Assembly (NCBI GenBank): GCA_035516255.1
Contig: DATJAL010000002.1
Span: forward strand, 62,001 to 126,000
From: Chitinivibrionales bacterium
GTDB lineage: Bacteria > Fibrobacterota > Chitinivibrionia > Chitinivibrionales > FEN-1185
Reading direction: 5' to 3'
DNA: 64,000 nucleotides
Shown here: one piece after another, positions 8,526 to 16,817 of the stretch
Numbering within the stretch: position 1 is the stretch's first letter
How the letters are laid out: the number at the start of each line of letters is the position of its first letter
Position numbers and translations under genes: made by a program
Notes under the pieces: model-generated
The model's input: only the letters and a program-made list of their open reading frames with translations
Told to the model about the DNA's origin: nothing
The model's database searches: none

Positions 8526-9263
8526 ATGTTGTATTTTAAGGACATGGCCGCAGACCGATCATCTTTTCTTGCTCTTGCCCTTGACAATCTGAACTCACGT
8601 GCAGAAGTACGCTCGCTTGTCAGCCAGACCAAACAGTATTTCGGCACTTTCAAGGTCGGTTTGGAGCTGTACACCCGCTTTGGCCCTTCGATCCTCGAAG
8701 AGGTGTTTGAAACCGGACGCAAGATTTTCCTCGACTTAAAATTTCACGATATCCCCCAAACCGTTGCAAATGCTGTCCGTTCATCATCACGACTTGGCGT
8801 TCAATATCTCACTGTGCATGCCCAGGGTGGCACCGAGATGATGAAGGCTGCATGCGCCGCGGCACGCTCCGCATGCAATGAAGGGCTTGCGCCTCCCAAA
8901 ATTGTCGGCGTCACCCTGCTTACCAGCATTGACGCCTCGGCGTTGCTTAACGAATTGAATGTGTCTGTTGCCATAGAGCAGCATATTAAAATCCTCGCCC
9001 TCCGAGCAGTTGATGCGCTCCTTGATGGAATTGTATGTTCGGCTGCCGACCTTCCTCACGTGAAACCCTTGTTGCCAGACGGATTTGAAATCATTACCCC
9101 GGGCATAAGGCTTCCCGAGGGCAATACCCATGATCAAAAACGTGTTTCTACGCCTAAAGAAGCAATAAAAAACGGCGCGACACTATTGGTGATCGGCCGC
9201 GCGGTTACCGAAGATAAAAATCCAGCTGCAATCGCGGAAAAAATTCTAAAAAGCATCGAATAG
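8526..9263 (+). CDS. pyrF: Orotidine 5'-phosphate decarboxylase
   Basis: A 245-residue TIM-barrel enzyme for the last step of UMP synthesis. The N-terminal A-L-A-L-D strand is followed by F-K-V-G-L-E and then the catalytic D-L-K-F-H-D-I-P motif. Near the C-terminus I-T-P-G-I-R and V-I-G-R-A-V supply the phosphate-binding loop. The ATG at 8526 has no good ribosome-binding site. A second ATG at 8544 has AAGGA only one base away, so the exact start is uncertain. The gene stands alone: divergent from murA and convergent with the bactofilin gene. Confidence 0.92.
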   Translation: MLYFKDMAADRSSFLALALDNLNSRAEVRSLVSQTKQYFGTFKVGLELYTRFGPSILEEVFETGRKIFLDLKFHDIPQTVANAVRSSSRLGVQYLTVHAQGGTEMMKAACAAARSACNEGLAPPKIVGVTLLTSIDASALLNELNVSVAIEQHIKILALRAVDALLDGIVCSAADLPHVKPLLPDGFEIITPGIRLPEGNTHDQKRVSTPKEAIKNGATLLVIGRAVTEDKNPAAIAEKILKSIE

Positions 9264-9627
9264 CCTGCAAAAATAATTCCATTTTTCTATTTTAAATAAA
9301 ATTTAATACGCCAATACTCACCTAGTAGCGGTTAGATCAATAAAAATCTGAAATATTCTTGGGTAATAAGATCTTTAAAAGGAAGACAAGTCGTTATTAT
9401 TTTTTAATGCTTTAAAAAATCTTTAAACTTTAAACACAAGTTATTCACAAAATAAATATGTTATGCTCATTTATTGTTGCCAATTTGTTAATATTTTATT
9501 TATTTATTTATATTTCGATTATTATCAATCAGTTATAAAACAACGTTCCTTAAAATATTATCAACACGGTTAAAATTTTTTAAATATCTCCGTTTAAATT
9601 TTTCTTATTATCAAGATTGAAAAATAT
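9264..9627. other. Very AT-rich convergent spacer with repeated TTATCAA motifs and a DnaA-box-like site
   Basis: This 364-bp segment between the 3' ends of pyrF and the bactofilin gene has no plausible gene. It is extremely AT-rich. It contains TTATTCACA (9441-9449), which fits the DnaA-box pattern TTATNCACA. It also has three related nonamers starting TTATCAA: 9522-9530, 9558-9566 (TTATCAACA) and 9608-9616. It could be a DnaA-binding or unwinding region, or just the terminators of two convergent genes. Confidence 0.35.
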
Positions 9628-9981
9628 TCAGACTTTAATATTTTTCTCTACATCCATGGTACAATTTCCATGAAATGTCGCGCCTTCGTTAATGACCAGA
9701 TCTCTTGTTTTTAAATCTCCGATCAACGATGCGTTCGCTTCCAATTCCACCCTGTCTTCCACAGAAAGGTTTCCTCTGACACTGCCGCCAATAATTGCGC
9801 TTTTAGCAACAATATCTGCCTCTATGTGGCCGGCATCTCCTACAGTCAAGGTCTCGGCTGTTTCCAGTTTTCCCTTAAGGGTGCCATCGATGCGTATGCT
9901 GTGGGGTACTGTAATTGTTCCCTCAACCGATGTGCCGGGGCCTATGATTGTTTGCAGTCCCTTATCGCTCCCTTTTTCCAT
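9628..9981 (-). CDS. Bactofilin (polymer-forming cytoskeletal protein)
   Basis: A 117-residue protein made almost entirely of short beta-strand repeats with periodic glycines and small residues (G-x-V-x-G-x-I pattern). This is the right-handed beta-helix of bactofilins, with a short disordered N-terminus. Bactofilins polymerise without nucleotide and scaffold cell-wall enzymes in shape control. I chose the ATG at 9981 because AAGGAAG lies just upstream. A longer in-frame start at 10050 would overlap the M23 gene by 53 bp. It directly follows a membrane-anchored M23 peptidase gene, a pairing seen in other bacteria where both act in cell morphology. Confidence 0.88.
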   Translation of the reverse strand: MEKGSDKGLQTIIGPGTSVEGTITVPHSIRIDGTLKGKLETAETLTVGDAGHIEADIVAKSAIIGGSVRGNLSVEDRVELEANASLIGDLKTRDLVINEGATFHGNCTMDVEKNIKV

Positions 9982-9997
9982 AGAAAGACTTCCTTTC

Positions 9998-10870
9998 TTA
10001 TTTTCCTTGATTGCTGAAAATAAATTTGGCAGGGTCAATATTTTTCCCATCTTTTATTATTTCGTAGTGAAGATGCGGGGCAGAAGAGCGTCCAGTATTT
10101 CCAACCAATGCAATTGTCTGGCCACGCTCCACGTGGTCGCCCTTTGCAACAAGAATCTGGGAACAATGGCCATACCGGGTTGAAAACCCATATCCATGCC
10201 GAATTGTTAATAAAAGCCCAAAATATTTGTCATTGCAGACATCTTCAACAATGCCGGGCGCTGTGGCGCGTATAAGGGTACCCTGAGTCGCAGCATAATC
10301 CAAACCATTGTGCATTTGCTCAGTGTCGTTTGCCACCTCTATATACCGGCGCGTTATCCATCCGTCAACTACTGGCTGGATACTGGGTAGTGCCGCGAGG
10401 GACAGTTCTGCGGACTCCCCTTTCTTTAAAATCTGTCGCTCGGCGCCCGATGATGTCATTTTAAGGCTGTCGAGCAGTTTGTCCACGGCAGACTTTGAAG
10501 ATGCCGTCTCCCCGTTTTGACGGGCGGCATCCAAGGTGGTGGTGCTCTTTTTAGGGTCCACCCCTGAAGATTGGGCGACCCGACGAAGGTAACGCCCCAA
10601 AAGTTCTATTCTGTCAATTTTTTCTGAAATAGACTTTATTTTTTGGTTGTCTTCCCTCAAATGCCTGTTTTCATTCGTAAGGACGTACACTAACTGCAAC
10701 TTTGCCGCTATCTCTCCAGATTTTACCACAAGAAGAATAAAACCGACAATAAAAATCACCATAAACACAACAAGAGAATAGACAATATTCCGATGGAGGT
10801 GCATCGAGAAGGTTTTGGCGTTTCCCTCCGGAATAAACATGATTGTATAATAATTTTTTTTTATCTGCAT
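9998..10870 (-). CDS. Membrane-anchored M23 (LytM) peptidase
   Basis: A 290-residue protein. One transmembrane helix lies at about residues 30-49, followed by a coiled coil at about 55-95, a linker, and a C-terminal LytM domain. The zinc site is visible as M-H-N-G-L-D (first His and Asp) and H-L-H-Y-E near the end. The catalytic Hxxx D and HxH motifs appear intact, so it should be an active DD-endopeptidase or a regulator of one in the periplasm. Its stop is 16 bp before the bactofilin start, so the two are probably one operon. It follows parB at a distance of 63 bp. Confidence 0.88.
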   Translation of the reverse strand: MQIKKNYYTIMFIPEGNAKTFSMHLHRNIVYSLVVFMVIFIVGFILLVVKSGEIAAKLQLVYVLTNENRHLREDNQKIKSISEKIDRIELLGRYLRRVAQSSGVDPKKSTTTLDAARQNGETASSKSAVDKLLDSLKMTSSGAERQILKKGESAELSLAALPSIQPVVDGWITRRYIEVANDTEQMHNGLDYAATQGTLIRATAPGIVEDVCNDKYFGLLLTIRHGYGFSTRYGHCSQILVAKGDHVERGQTIALVGNTGRSSAPHLHYEIIKDGKNIDPAKFIFSNQGK

Positions 10871-10904
10871 CGGTTTTTTCTGTTACCAAAAGAGGCTTTT
10901 CATG

Positions 10905-10920
10905 ACGGCTTAGAAGCCGT
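10905..10920 (-). terminator. Short hairpin downstream of parB, possible weak terminator
   Basis: ACGGCT / AGCCGT with a four-base loop (TAGA) lies 14 bp after the parB stop on the minus strand. No clear T-run follows, so termination would be weak. It might separate parAB from the M23/bactofilin pair. Confidence 0.3.
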
Positions 10921-10933
10921 TGAAAAATTTCAT

Positions 10934-11815
10934 TTATTCCTTGGAAAGAATTTCAATTATTCTATTTAGGTCGTCTTTATTGTAATAATGGATTTCTATT
11001 TTGCCTTTATCGTTCCGCAGATTTGTGAAAGTAACCTTAGTTCCAAATTTATACTGCAATTTTTCTATGAGCGCGTGATGATCCGGGTCTTTTGTCGCTC
11101 CTGCCTTTTTTTTAACACTGCCTTTTTCTGCCTTTTTCGCTTTTCCGTGTTGCACCGCCTCTTCCACATCGCGCACGGAAAGCTTTTGGGCCACGATCCT
11201 TTGGCAAAGCGCCTTTTGGCCATCGGGATCCTCTAAACCAAGTAAAGCCCGTGCGTGCCCCGATGTGATGTCGCTGTGAATAATCATCTGCTGGATTTCC
11301 TGTGGCAGTTTTAACAGTCTGAGAATATTGGTGATCGCGCTTCTGCTTTTTCCCACCCGGGCAGACAATTGTTCATGTGAAAGTCCGCATTCGCTCAAAA
11401 GCCGTTGGTAGGCACCTGCTTCCTCAATGTCATTCAAATTTTCACGCTGGATGTTTTCAACAAGCGCGATTTCGATCATTTCGTGATCGGAAACCTTGGG
11501 CTTGATAATGCTCGGAATTTTATCCTCTCCCAGAAGCAAAAGCGCGCGATAGCGCCGTTCGCCTGATATTATTTCGTATCCGTCAAGGTTTCTCCTCAGG
11601 ATTATCGCCTGTAACAGGCCCTGGGTTTTAATGCTTTCGGCCAGCCCCTCTATTTCCTTTTGGTCAAACTCTCTCCGCGGTTGAAAAGGGTTTGGCCGTA
11701 TCGCATTGCTGTCAACGAGAACTATTTCATTACCGCTCCCCTTTTCCTCGCTTTCCTGTGGAATAAGGTTGGTAAGACCTCTCCCGAGAGCTCTTCGATG
11801 ATGAGCATTACCCAT
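10934..11815 (-). CDS. parB: Chromosome-partitioning protein ParB
   Basis: A 293-residue ParB/Spo0J. The N-terminal CTPase domain has I-R-P-N-P-F-Q-P-R and G-E-R-R-Y-R-A motifs. The central helix-turn-helix parS-binding domain follows (L-S-A-R-V-G-K-S-R-S-A-I-T-N). A charged linker leads to a C-terminal dimerisation domain ending K-E. ParB loads at parS as a CTP-dependent clamp and spreads, directing origin segregation with ParA. Two parS sites lie 1.6 and 3.5 kb upstream. The start overlaps the parA end by 8 bp, so they are translationally coupled. Confidence 0.95.
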   Translation of the reverse strand: MGNAHHRRALGRGLTNLIPQESEEKGSGNEIVLVDSNAIRPNPFQPRREFDQKEIEGLAESIKTQGLLQAIILRRNLDGYEIISGERRYRALLLLGEDKIPSIIKPKVSDHEMIEIALVENIQRENLNDIEEAGAYQRLLSECGLSHEQLSARVGKSRSAITNILRLLKLPQEIQQMIIHSDITSGHARALLGLEDPDGQKALCQRIVAQKLSVRDVEEAVQHGKAKKAEKGSVKKKAGATKDPDHHALIEKLQYKFGTKVTFTNLRNDKGKIEIHYYNKDDLNRIIEILSKE

Positions 11816-12590
11816 TGTGCATTATTTCCTTTGCAAGATTCAAATAGTTCTCCGCACCAGAGGACATTATATCATAGAGGATAATCGGTTTGCCAAAAGA
11901 GGGCGCCTCGGATAGTTTGACATTTCTTGCTATTATTGTTTTAAAAACCTTTTCGGGAAAGCATGACCGAACATCTTCTGCCACCTGCCGGGATAGATTC
12001 AACCTGCCGTCATACATGGTGAGCAGTGCGCCTTCAATCACCAATTTTGAGTTCAAGTTTTTCTGAACAAGCCTTATAGTATTAAGCAGTTCGGCAAGTC
12101 CTTCAAGAGCATAATATTCGCATTGAATGGGAATAAGCACCGAGTCTGCTGCAGACAGAATATTGACCGTAAGAAGGCCAAGTGATGGTGGCGAATCAAT
12201 AATGAGATATTCATATTCATTCCGGATTTGCTCGATAGCGTTTTTCAAGCATTTTTCCCGGGCAATCATATTTACAAGTTCAATCTCGGCTGAAGCAAGA
12301 TCAGGGCTTGCCGGAGCAATATCGAGATATTTCATATGTTCAACTGGGAGGATGATATCTTTGAGAAGCACCTCCTTTTCACCTTTTTTTCTGTTTGTCA
12401 CGACCTCATAGACGGAAAGTCCGATATCCTTTTTATCTTTGCCGATCCCTGTCGTTGCATTGCACTGCGGATCCATATCGAGGAGCAGCGTTTTATGCTC
12501 CGCAGCAGCAAGTGTGGCGGCAAGATTTATGGCTGTTGTGGTTTTCCCAACGCCGCCTTTCTGATTACACACCGCAATAATTTTTCCCAA
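11808..12590 (-). CDS. parA: Chromosome-partitioning ATPase ParA (Soj)
   Basis: A 260-residue Walker-type ATPase. The deviant Walker A motif K-G-G-V-G-K-T-T is at residues 11-18, Walker A' is the L-L-L-D-M-D-P-Q segment, and Walker B is the L-I-I-D-S-P-P segment. Without a DNA-binding N-terminal extension it is the short chromosomal form. It forms nucleoid-bound gradients that move ParB-parS complexes. A 131-bp gap separates it from rsmG, so parAB may have its own promoter. Confidence 0.95.
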   Translation of the reverse strand: MGKIIAVCNQKGGVGKTTTAINLAATLAAAEHKTLLLDMDPQCNATTGIGKDKKDIGLSVYEVVTNRKKGEKEVLLKDIILPVEHMKYLDIAPASPDLASAEIELVNMIAREKCLKNAIEQIRNEYEYLIIDSPPSLGLLTVNILSAADSVLIPIQCEYYALEGLAELLNTIRLVQKNLNSKLVIEGALLTMYDGRLNLSRQVAEDVRSCFPEKVFKTIIARNVKLSEAPSFGKPIILYDIMSSGAENYLNLAKEIMHNG

Positions 12591-12721
12591 TACAACCCCG
12601 CTCGTCTCTTAGTTTCTAATTAGATCTTGTTTCAGGGGATCAAGTGTTCTTCACTTTTAGTAAACTGCGGATAATGGATGCTCCTTCTCGCCGCCAACAA
12701 CCCGATTATATCGAGGGGGAA

Positions 12722-13405
12722 TTATCTGGTCAACTCCAAGGAAACAAGGTTAAGACCAAAAATTTGGTTTCCAAGATCATACTCGGCAATCTCACTTATT
12801 TTGATTCCGTCTTTTTCCTTACTTGACGTTATATTCTCGAGTTCCTGAGAAAATTGCTTTGTTTTAAAGGTGTACATATGGCCATCAGGAGCCAAAAACG
12901 GTCGAGCAAGCATGGAGAATTTTTGCATCGTCCCAAGGCCTCTGCTTATTACATAATCAAATCCTTTTTCAGGGACGGGCATTTTTTCAACTCTTCCGTT
13001 ATAGACTTCAACATTATTTAGCGTCAAATCCGTCTTTACTTGCGAAAGAAACATGCACTTCTTTTTATTGGATTCGGCAAGCACAATTACAAGATCTGGC
13101 CGGAAAATACGGATGGGGATAGAAGGAAAACCGCCGCCAGGACCAATATCCAGTATTTTTGCACTTTTTTTAAAACCAAACAGAAGCAGAGGTTGTAAAG
13201 AATCACAAAAATGCCGTAAAAAAAGGTGCTCTTCATCCCCAGGAGAAATAAGCCCCGCTGCAGCATTCCATTTAAGAAGAAGGGATATGTATTTTAATAT
13301 CATATCTCTCTGTTCAAGGGTCGGGGTTAGCCCGAGGCGCTCTAACTCCTTGAGTTCATAGCAGTTCTTTGCTCTCTCAAGGTGGATTTTGTTAATTTTT
13401 TTCAT
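12722..13405 (-). CDS. rsmG: 16S rRNA (guanine(527)-N7)-methyltransferase RsmG (GidB)
   Basis: A 227-residue class I methyltransferase. The SAM-binding loop reads D-I-G-P-G-G-G-F-P-S-I-P, the signature of RsmG, followed by acidic L-A-E-S-N-K-K-K. A later V-I-S-R-G-L motif is also family-specific. It methylates G527 of 16S rRNA, and loss causes low-level streptomycin resistance in other bacteria. It begins 4 bp after mnmG, the usual gidA-gidB arrangement. Confidence 0.94.
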   Translation of the reverse strand: MKKINKIHLERAKNCYELKELERLGLTPTLEQRDMILKYISLLLKWNAAAGLISPGDEEHLFLRHFCDSLQPLLLFGFKKSAKILDIGPGGGFPSIPIRIFRPDLVIVLAESNKKKCMFLSQVKTDLTLNNVEVYNGRVEKMPVPEKGFDYVISRGLGTMQKFSMLARPFLAPDGHMYTFKTKQFSQELENITSSKEKDGIKISEIAEYDLGNQIFGLNLVSLELTR

Positions 13406-13409
13406 ACGC

Positions 13410-15263
13410 TCACCGTTGTTTCACGTGAAACATCTGGTTAGAAAGATATACCATAAGTACCGTTATGTCTGCCGGCGTAACGCCGGGAATCCTTAAAGCC
13501 TGTCCAAGGGATCTTGGCCTTATTTGTAATAACTTTATTCGAGATTCGTTTAGCAATCCTTTAATGTTATTATAATTAATATTTTCAGGGAGGATTTCAT
13601 TTTCCATTTTGCGATAACTTTCCAGCTTTTCCAAATCGTTTTCAATAAAGCCGCTATATTTTATATCTGCCTCGATTGCTGATCGAATTTCCCTGTCCTC
13701 AATTTTTAAATCAATAATATTGAGAATTTCTTCAATTTTTATCTCAGGTCTCTTTAACAATTCGGACGCCTTCATTTTAACTTTAATTGAGGCCTTGCTC
13801 TTTTTTTCCCATTCTCCGGGTGATATCTTTACTTCGGAAAGTTTCTCTCTATATCCTGCCTTTTGTTCCCACACACGTTCTCTTTTTTCGTAAAGCTCTT
13901 TGGAAATAAGTCCTCGACGCAAAGCGATCGGCATGAGGCGCTCATCAGCAGTATCCTGACGAAGAATGAGCCGATGCTCGGCGCGTGAAGTAAACATCCG
14001 ATACGGCTCCTGTGTCCCTTTTGTAACCAAGTCATCGATAAGAACTCCTACATATGAACTGTCTCTGCCCAGCACGAGAGGTTCTTCCCCTATTACGGCA
14101 GCGGAGGCATTTATTCCAGCAAGCAATCCTTGACCAGCCGCTTCTTCGTAACCAGATGTACCATTAATTTGCCCGGCAAAATACAAATTTTTTACGCTTT
14201 TGGATTCGAGGGTTGGCCAAAGTTGGGTAGGGGGAAAAAAATCATACTCTATCCCATATCCTGGCCTAAGGATATCCGCTTGTTCGAGGCCGGGTATACT
14301 ATGTACCATTTTTACCTGAACGTCAAAAGGCAAACTCGTTGACAACCCGTTCAGATACATTTCGTTCGTGTCCAAACCCTCCGGTTCTAAAAATAATGTA
14401 TGCCCATCTCTTTCTCCAAACCGAACCACTTTGTCCTCTATAGACGGACAGTACCGTGGCCCGACACTTTTTATTTTGCCGGTATAGAGGGGGGAGCGAT
14501 CCAAATTCTCCAGAATAGCCCGATGGGTCTCCGTCGTTGATTTAGTGATCCAACATACAACTTTATTTTCCAGGGGTTTCGAAGTAGAAAATGAAAACGG
14601 CCAAGGTTTTGCATCACCATTTTGTTTTGCCAATTTTTCGTATTTAACCGTATTGCCGTTAATCCTAGGTGATGTTCCGGTTTTAAGCCTTCCGGATTTA
14701 ATTCCAAACTCTTTTATTGATTCGCTAAGGTCCAAAGAAGGTGGTTCCCCGAGCCGTCCGCAGGGAAATGAGGTAAGACCAATATGGGCAATGCCATTTA
14801 AAAAAGTACCCATTGCAAAAATAATGCACGTGCCCTCTATTTCTTCACCGTTATCAAGAACAACGGCACGGGCTTTGTCTCCTTTTGCTTTTATGGCCCT
14901 CACAAATCCTTGAAGCAGATCGACCATTGGCTGTTCTTCTAGATATTTTCGTGCAATATTCCTATAATCTTTTTTATCTGCCTGAGCCCTGTTTCCCCAG
15001 ACCGCCATGCCCTTTGTCTGATTGAGCATTTTGAAATGAATGCCAGCCTTATCGGCAATGCGCGCCATGAGCCCGCCAAGCGCATCGATTTCACGAACGA
15101 TGTTTCCCTTTGCAATGCCTCCAATCGCCGGGTTGCAAGACATTTGGGCAATCAGATCCAAATGCGAGGTAACTAAAAGAACCTTTAATCCTTTGAGGGC
15201 GCTTATATGCGCAGCTTCTATGCCCGCATGGCCGCCACCAATGACGATAATATCAAATTTCAT
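13410..15263 (-). CDS. mnmG: tRNA uridine-5-carboxymethylaminomethyl modification enzyme MnmG (GidA)
   Basis: A 617-residue FAD-binding protein. The Rossmann motif V-I-G-G-G-H-A-G-I-E-A-A is at the N-terminus, followed by S-C-N-P-A-I-G-G-I-A-K-G and the later P-R-Y-C-P-S-I-E-D-K motif. With MnmE it installs the (carboxymethyl)aminomethyl group on wobble U34 of several tRNAs. Its length is typical. A perfect parS site overlaps its last codons, so the C-terminal F-H-V-K-Q peptide is dictated partly by the site. Confidence 0.96.
   Translation of the reverse strand: MKFDIIVIGGGHAGIEAAHISALKGLKVLLVTSHLDLIAQMSCNPAIGGIAKGNIVREIDALGGLMARIADKAGIHFKMLNQTKGMAVWGNRAQADKKDYRNIARKYLEEQPMVDLLQGFVRAIKAKGDKARAVVLDNGEEIEGTCIIFAMGTFLNGIAHIGLTSFPCGRLGEPPSLDLSESIKEFGIKSGRLKTGTSPRINGNTVKYEKLAKQNGDAKPWPFSFSTSKPLENKVVCWITKSTTETHRAILENLDRSPLYTGKIKSVGPRYCPSIEDKVVRFGERDGHTLFLEPEGLDTNEMYLNGLSTSLPFDVQVKMVHSIPGLEQADILRPGYGIEYDFFPPTQLWPTLESKSVKNLYFAGQINGTSGYEEAAGQGLLAGINASAAVIGEEPLVLGRDSSYVGVLIDDLVTKGTQEPYRMFTSRAEHRLILRQDTADERLMPIALRRGLISKELYEKRERVWEQKAGYREKLSEVKISPGEWEKKSKASIKVKMKASELLKRPEIKIEEILNIIDLKIEDREIRSAIEADIKYSGFIENDLEKLESYRKMENEILPENINYNNIKGLLNESRIKLLQIRPRSLGQALRIPGVTPADITVLMVYLSNQMFHVKQR
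13417..13432. promoter_or_regulatory. parS site, perfect 16-bp palindrome
   Basis: TGTTTCACGTGAAACA is an exact match to the bacterial parS consensus bound by ParB. It lies inside the 3' end of mnmG, about 1.6 kb from parB. Confidence 0.95.
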
Positions 15264-15283
15264 GATTTTTTCATATAAAATAT

Positions 15284-15299
15284 TGTTTCACGTGAATCA
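15284..15299. promoter_or_regulatory. Second parS site, 15 of 16 match
   Basis: TGTTTCACGTGAATCA differs from consensus at one position (A to T at base 14). It sits in the 99-bp mnmE-mnmG gap, 20 bp upstream of the mnmG start codon. With the first site it brackets mnmG. Confidence 0.85.
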
Positions 15300-15362
15300 G
15301 GATTTTACTGCAATAAAAATATCACATGGGTGAAAAGAGAAGAACTTAATAGTGGGGTATTT

Positions 15363-16733
15363 TTACTTGCCAATACAAAATTCGGAAAATATGCTATCTA
15401 ATATTTCCTCGTTTGTTGTATCTCCAACCATTTCTCCGATGTCGTTTAACACATTCCTAAGATATAATGAAATAATTTCCTCGCCCGAACTATAGAGTTT
15501 TTCTACCGCATGGAGTTGCTTTGCCATGCTATCGGCTAAATTCATTTGTCGTTGGTTCCGAACAAGGGATGAAAATTCCAATGTCCCGATAATCTTTTTT
15601 ACCTCTTTTCCAATAAAATCAACAATCCTTTTGCGCTCGTGCTTATCTTTTAAACAAGCGCCAAAATAAGGAATATGGTTTGCCACACAAAATTTTTTCT
15701 TTGTATCTCCATCCATGAGGTCTGTCTTGCTGATAATACAAATTATTTTTCCCTTTTTTTTCAATAATATCTTTTCGTGTTCAGTTATCTGGATGTTTGC
15801 AGGTGTTACCCAGATAATTAGTGCGGCTTTATTGATGTATTCCTGAGTTTTTTTTATTCCAATTTGCTCCACATTGCTACTAGTATTTCGAAGTCCCGCA
15901 GTATCCAATAGCTTTATTTTTTCGCCAGCTATTAGTATATCCTCACTAACCATGTCGCGTGTTGTTCCTTCTTCCCAATGGACGATAGACCGTTCACATT
16001 CAAGCATAAGATTAAATAGGCTAGACTTTCCTGCGTTGGTTATTCCAACGATTGGAACAAAAACACCTTTTTCGATAATTTGTGATTTTTGCCTTTTTTT
16101 TATCTCCATTTCTATGTCTTTTCTTATTTTTATTATTTTCTTTAAATGGTTTTTTTTCTTCTTTTTTATATCATCTTCGTCTGGAAATTCTATTTCAGCC
16201 TCAATATTACGCACTATTTCCTTTAAGGTATTTTTCCATTTAAATAATATTTGTTTATAACCTTCTAAATAGCTTTCCATTGCGGCCTTATATTCTTTAT
16301 CCACCTGGCTATTGATGAGTCCTTGTATTGCCTCTACTTTTACAAGGTTCATTTTTCCGTTTAAAAAGGCTCGCCGGGTAAATTCCCCCTTTCCTGCGAT
16401 AACTGCACCATTTTTTACCAATTCAGACAGTATCTTTTCTATGATGATTTCTCCCCCGTGGCATAAAATTTCTACCATATTTTCGCCCGTGTAAGAATTA
16501 GGTGCTAAATATTTAATTGCAGTAATTTGGTCGATGGCTCTTTGATTTTGCACCGAAGTGAATCTATACAGACAAATGGTTTTTGGAGGAATTTCTTTAA
16601 AGGTATCAGATGGATTAATACATTTCCCCACAATAGAAAATGCATCTTTTCCTGATACACGAATTACCGCAAGAGCACTTTTAACATTACCTGTTGAAAG
16701 AGCAGCAATGGTCTTTTCGATATTCAAAAGCAT
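15363..16733 (-). CDS. mnmE: tRNA modification GTPase MnmE (TrmE)
   Basis: A 456-residue protein. The N-terminal tetrahydrofolate-binding domain has an R-V-S-G-K motif and, around residue 120, G-E-F-T-R-R-A-F-L-N-G-K. A central G domain inserted in the helical domain has P-loop G-I-T-N-A-G-K-S-S and switch D-T-A-G-L-R. The chain ends in F-C-I-G-K, the invariant catalytic Cys-containing tail. The G4 motif reads S-K-T-D rather than the usual N-K-x-D. It partners MnmG, whose gene follows. The gene is notably AT-rich and lysine-rich. Confidence 0.95.
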   Translation of the reverse strand: MLLNIEKTIAALSTGNVKSALAVIRVSGKDAFSIVGKCINPSDTFKEIPPKTICLYRFTSVQNQRAIDQITAIKYLAPNSYTGENMVEILCHGGEIIIEKILSELVKNGAVIAGKGEFTRRAFLNGKMNLVKVEAIQGLINSQVDKEYKAAMESYLEGYKQILFKWKNTLKEIVRNIEAEIEFPDEDDIKKKKKNHLKKIIKIRKDIEMEIKKRQKSQIIEKGVFVPIVGITNAGKSSLFNLMLECERSIVHWEEGTTRDMVSEDILIAGEKIKLLDTAGLRNTSSNVEQIGIKKTQEYINKAALIIWVTPANIQITEHEKILLKKKGKIICIISKTDLMDGDTKKKFCVANHIPYFGACLKDKHERKRIVDFIGKEVKKIIGTLEFSSLVRNQRQMNLADSMAKQLHAVEKLYSSGEEIISLYLRNVLNDIGEMVGDTTNEEILDSIFSEFCIGK

Positions 16734-16817
16734 ATAAGGGATGCTTTATATCTGGTTGGGTTATTATCCCGTCAGAAAGGTATTCGTTGTCAGGGGTTGA
16801 TGAGCGGGTATTTTCAT

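Noticed and set aside
8384-8544. A 53-codon minus-strand frame overlapping the pyrF start
   Set aside because: It looks protein-like, but it has no ribosome-binding site, is antisense to the pyrF N-terminus and shows no recognisable domain.
10671-10889. A 72-codon frame overlapping the M23 gene start
   Set aside because: It is a shifted-frame shadow of the peptidase's N-terminal coding sequence.
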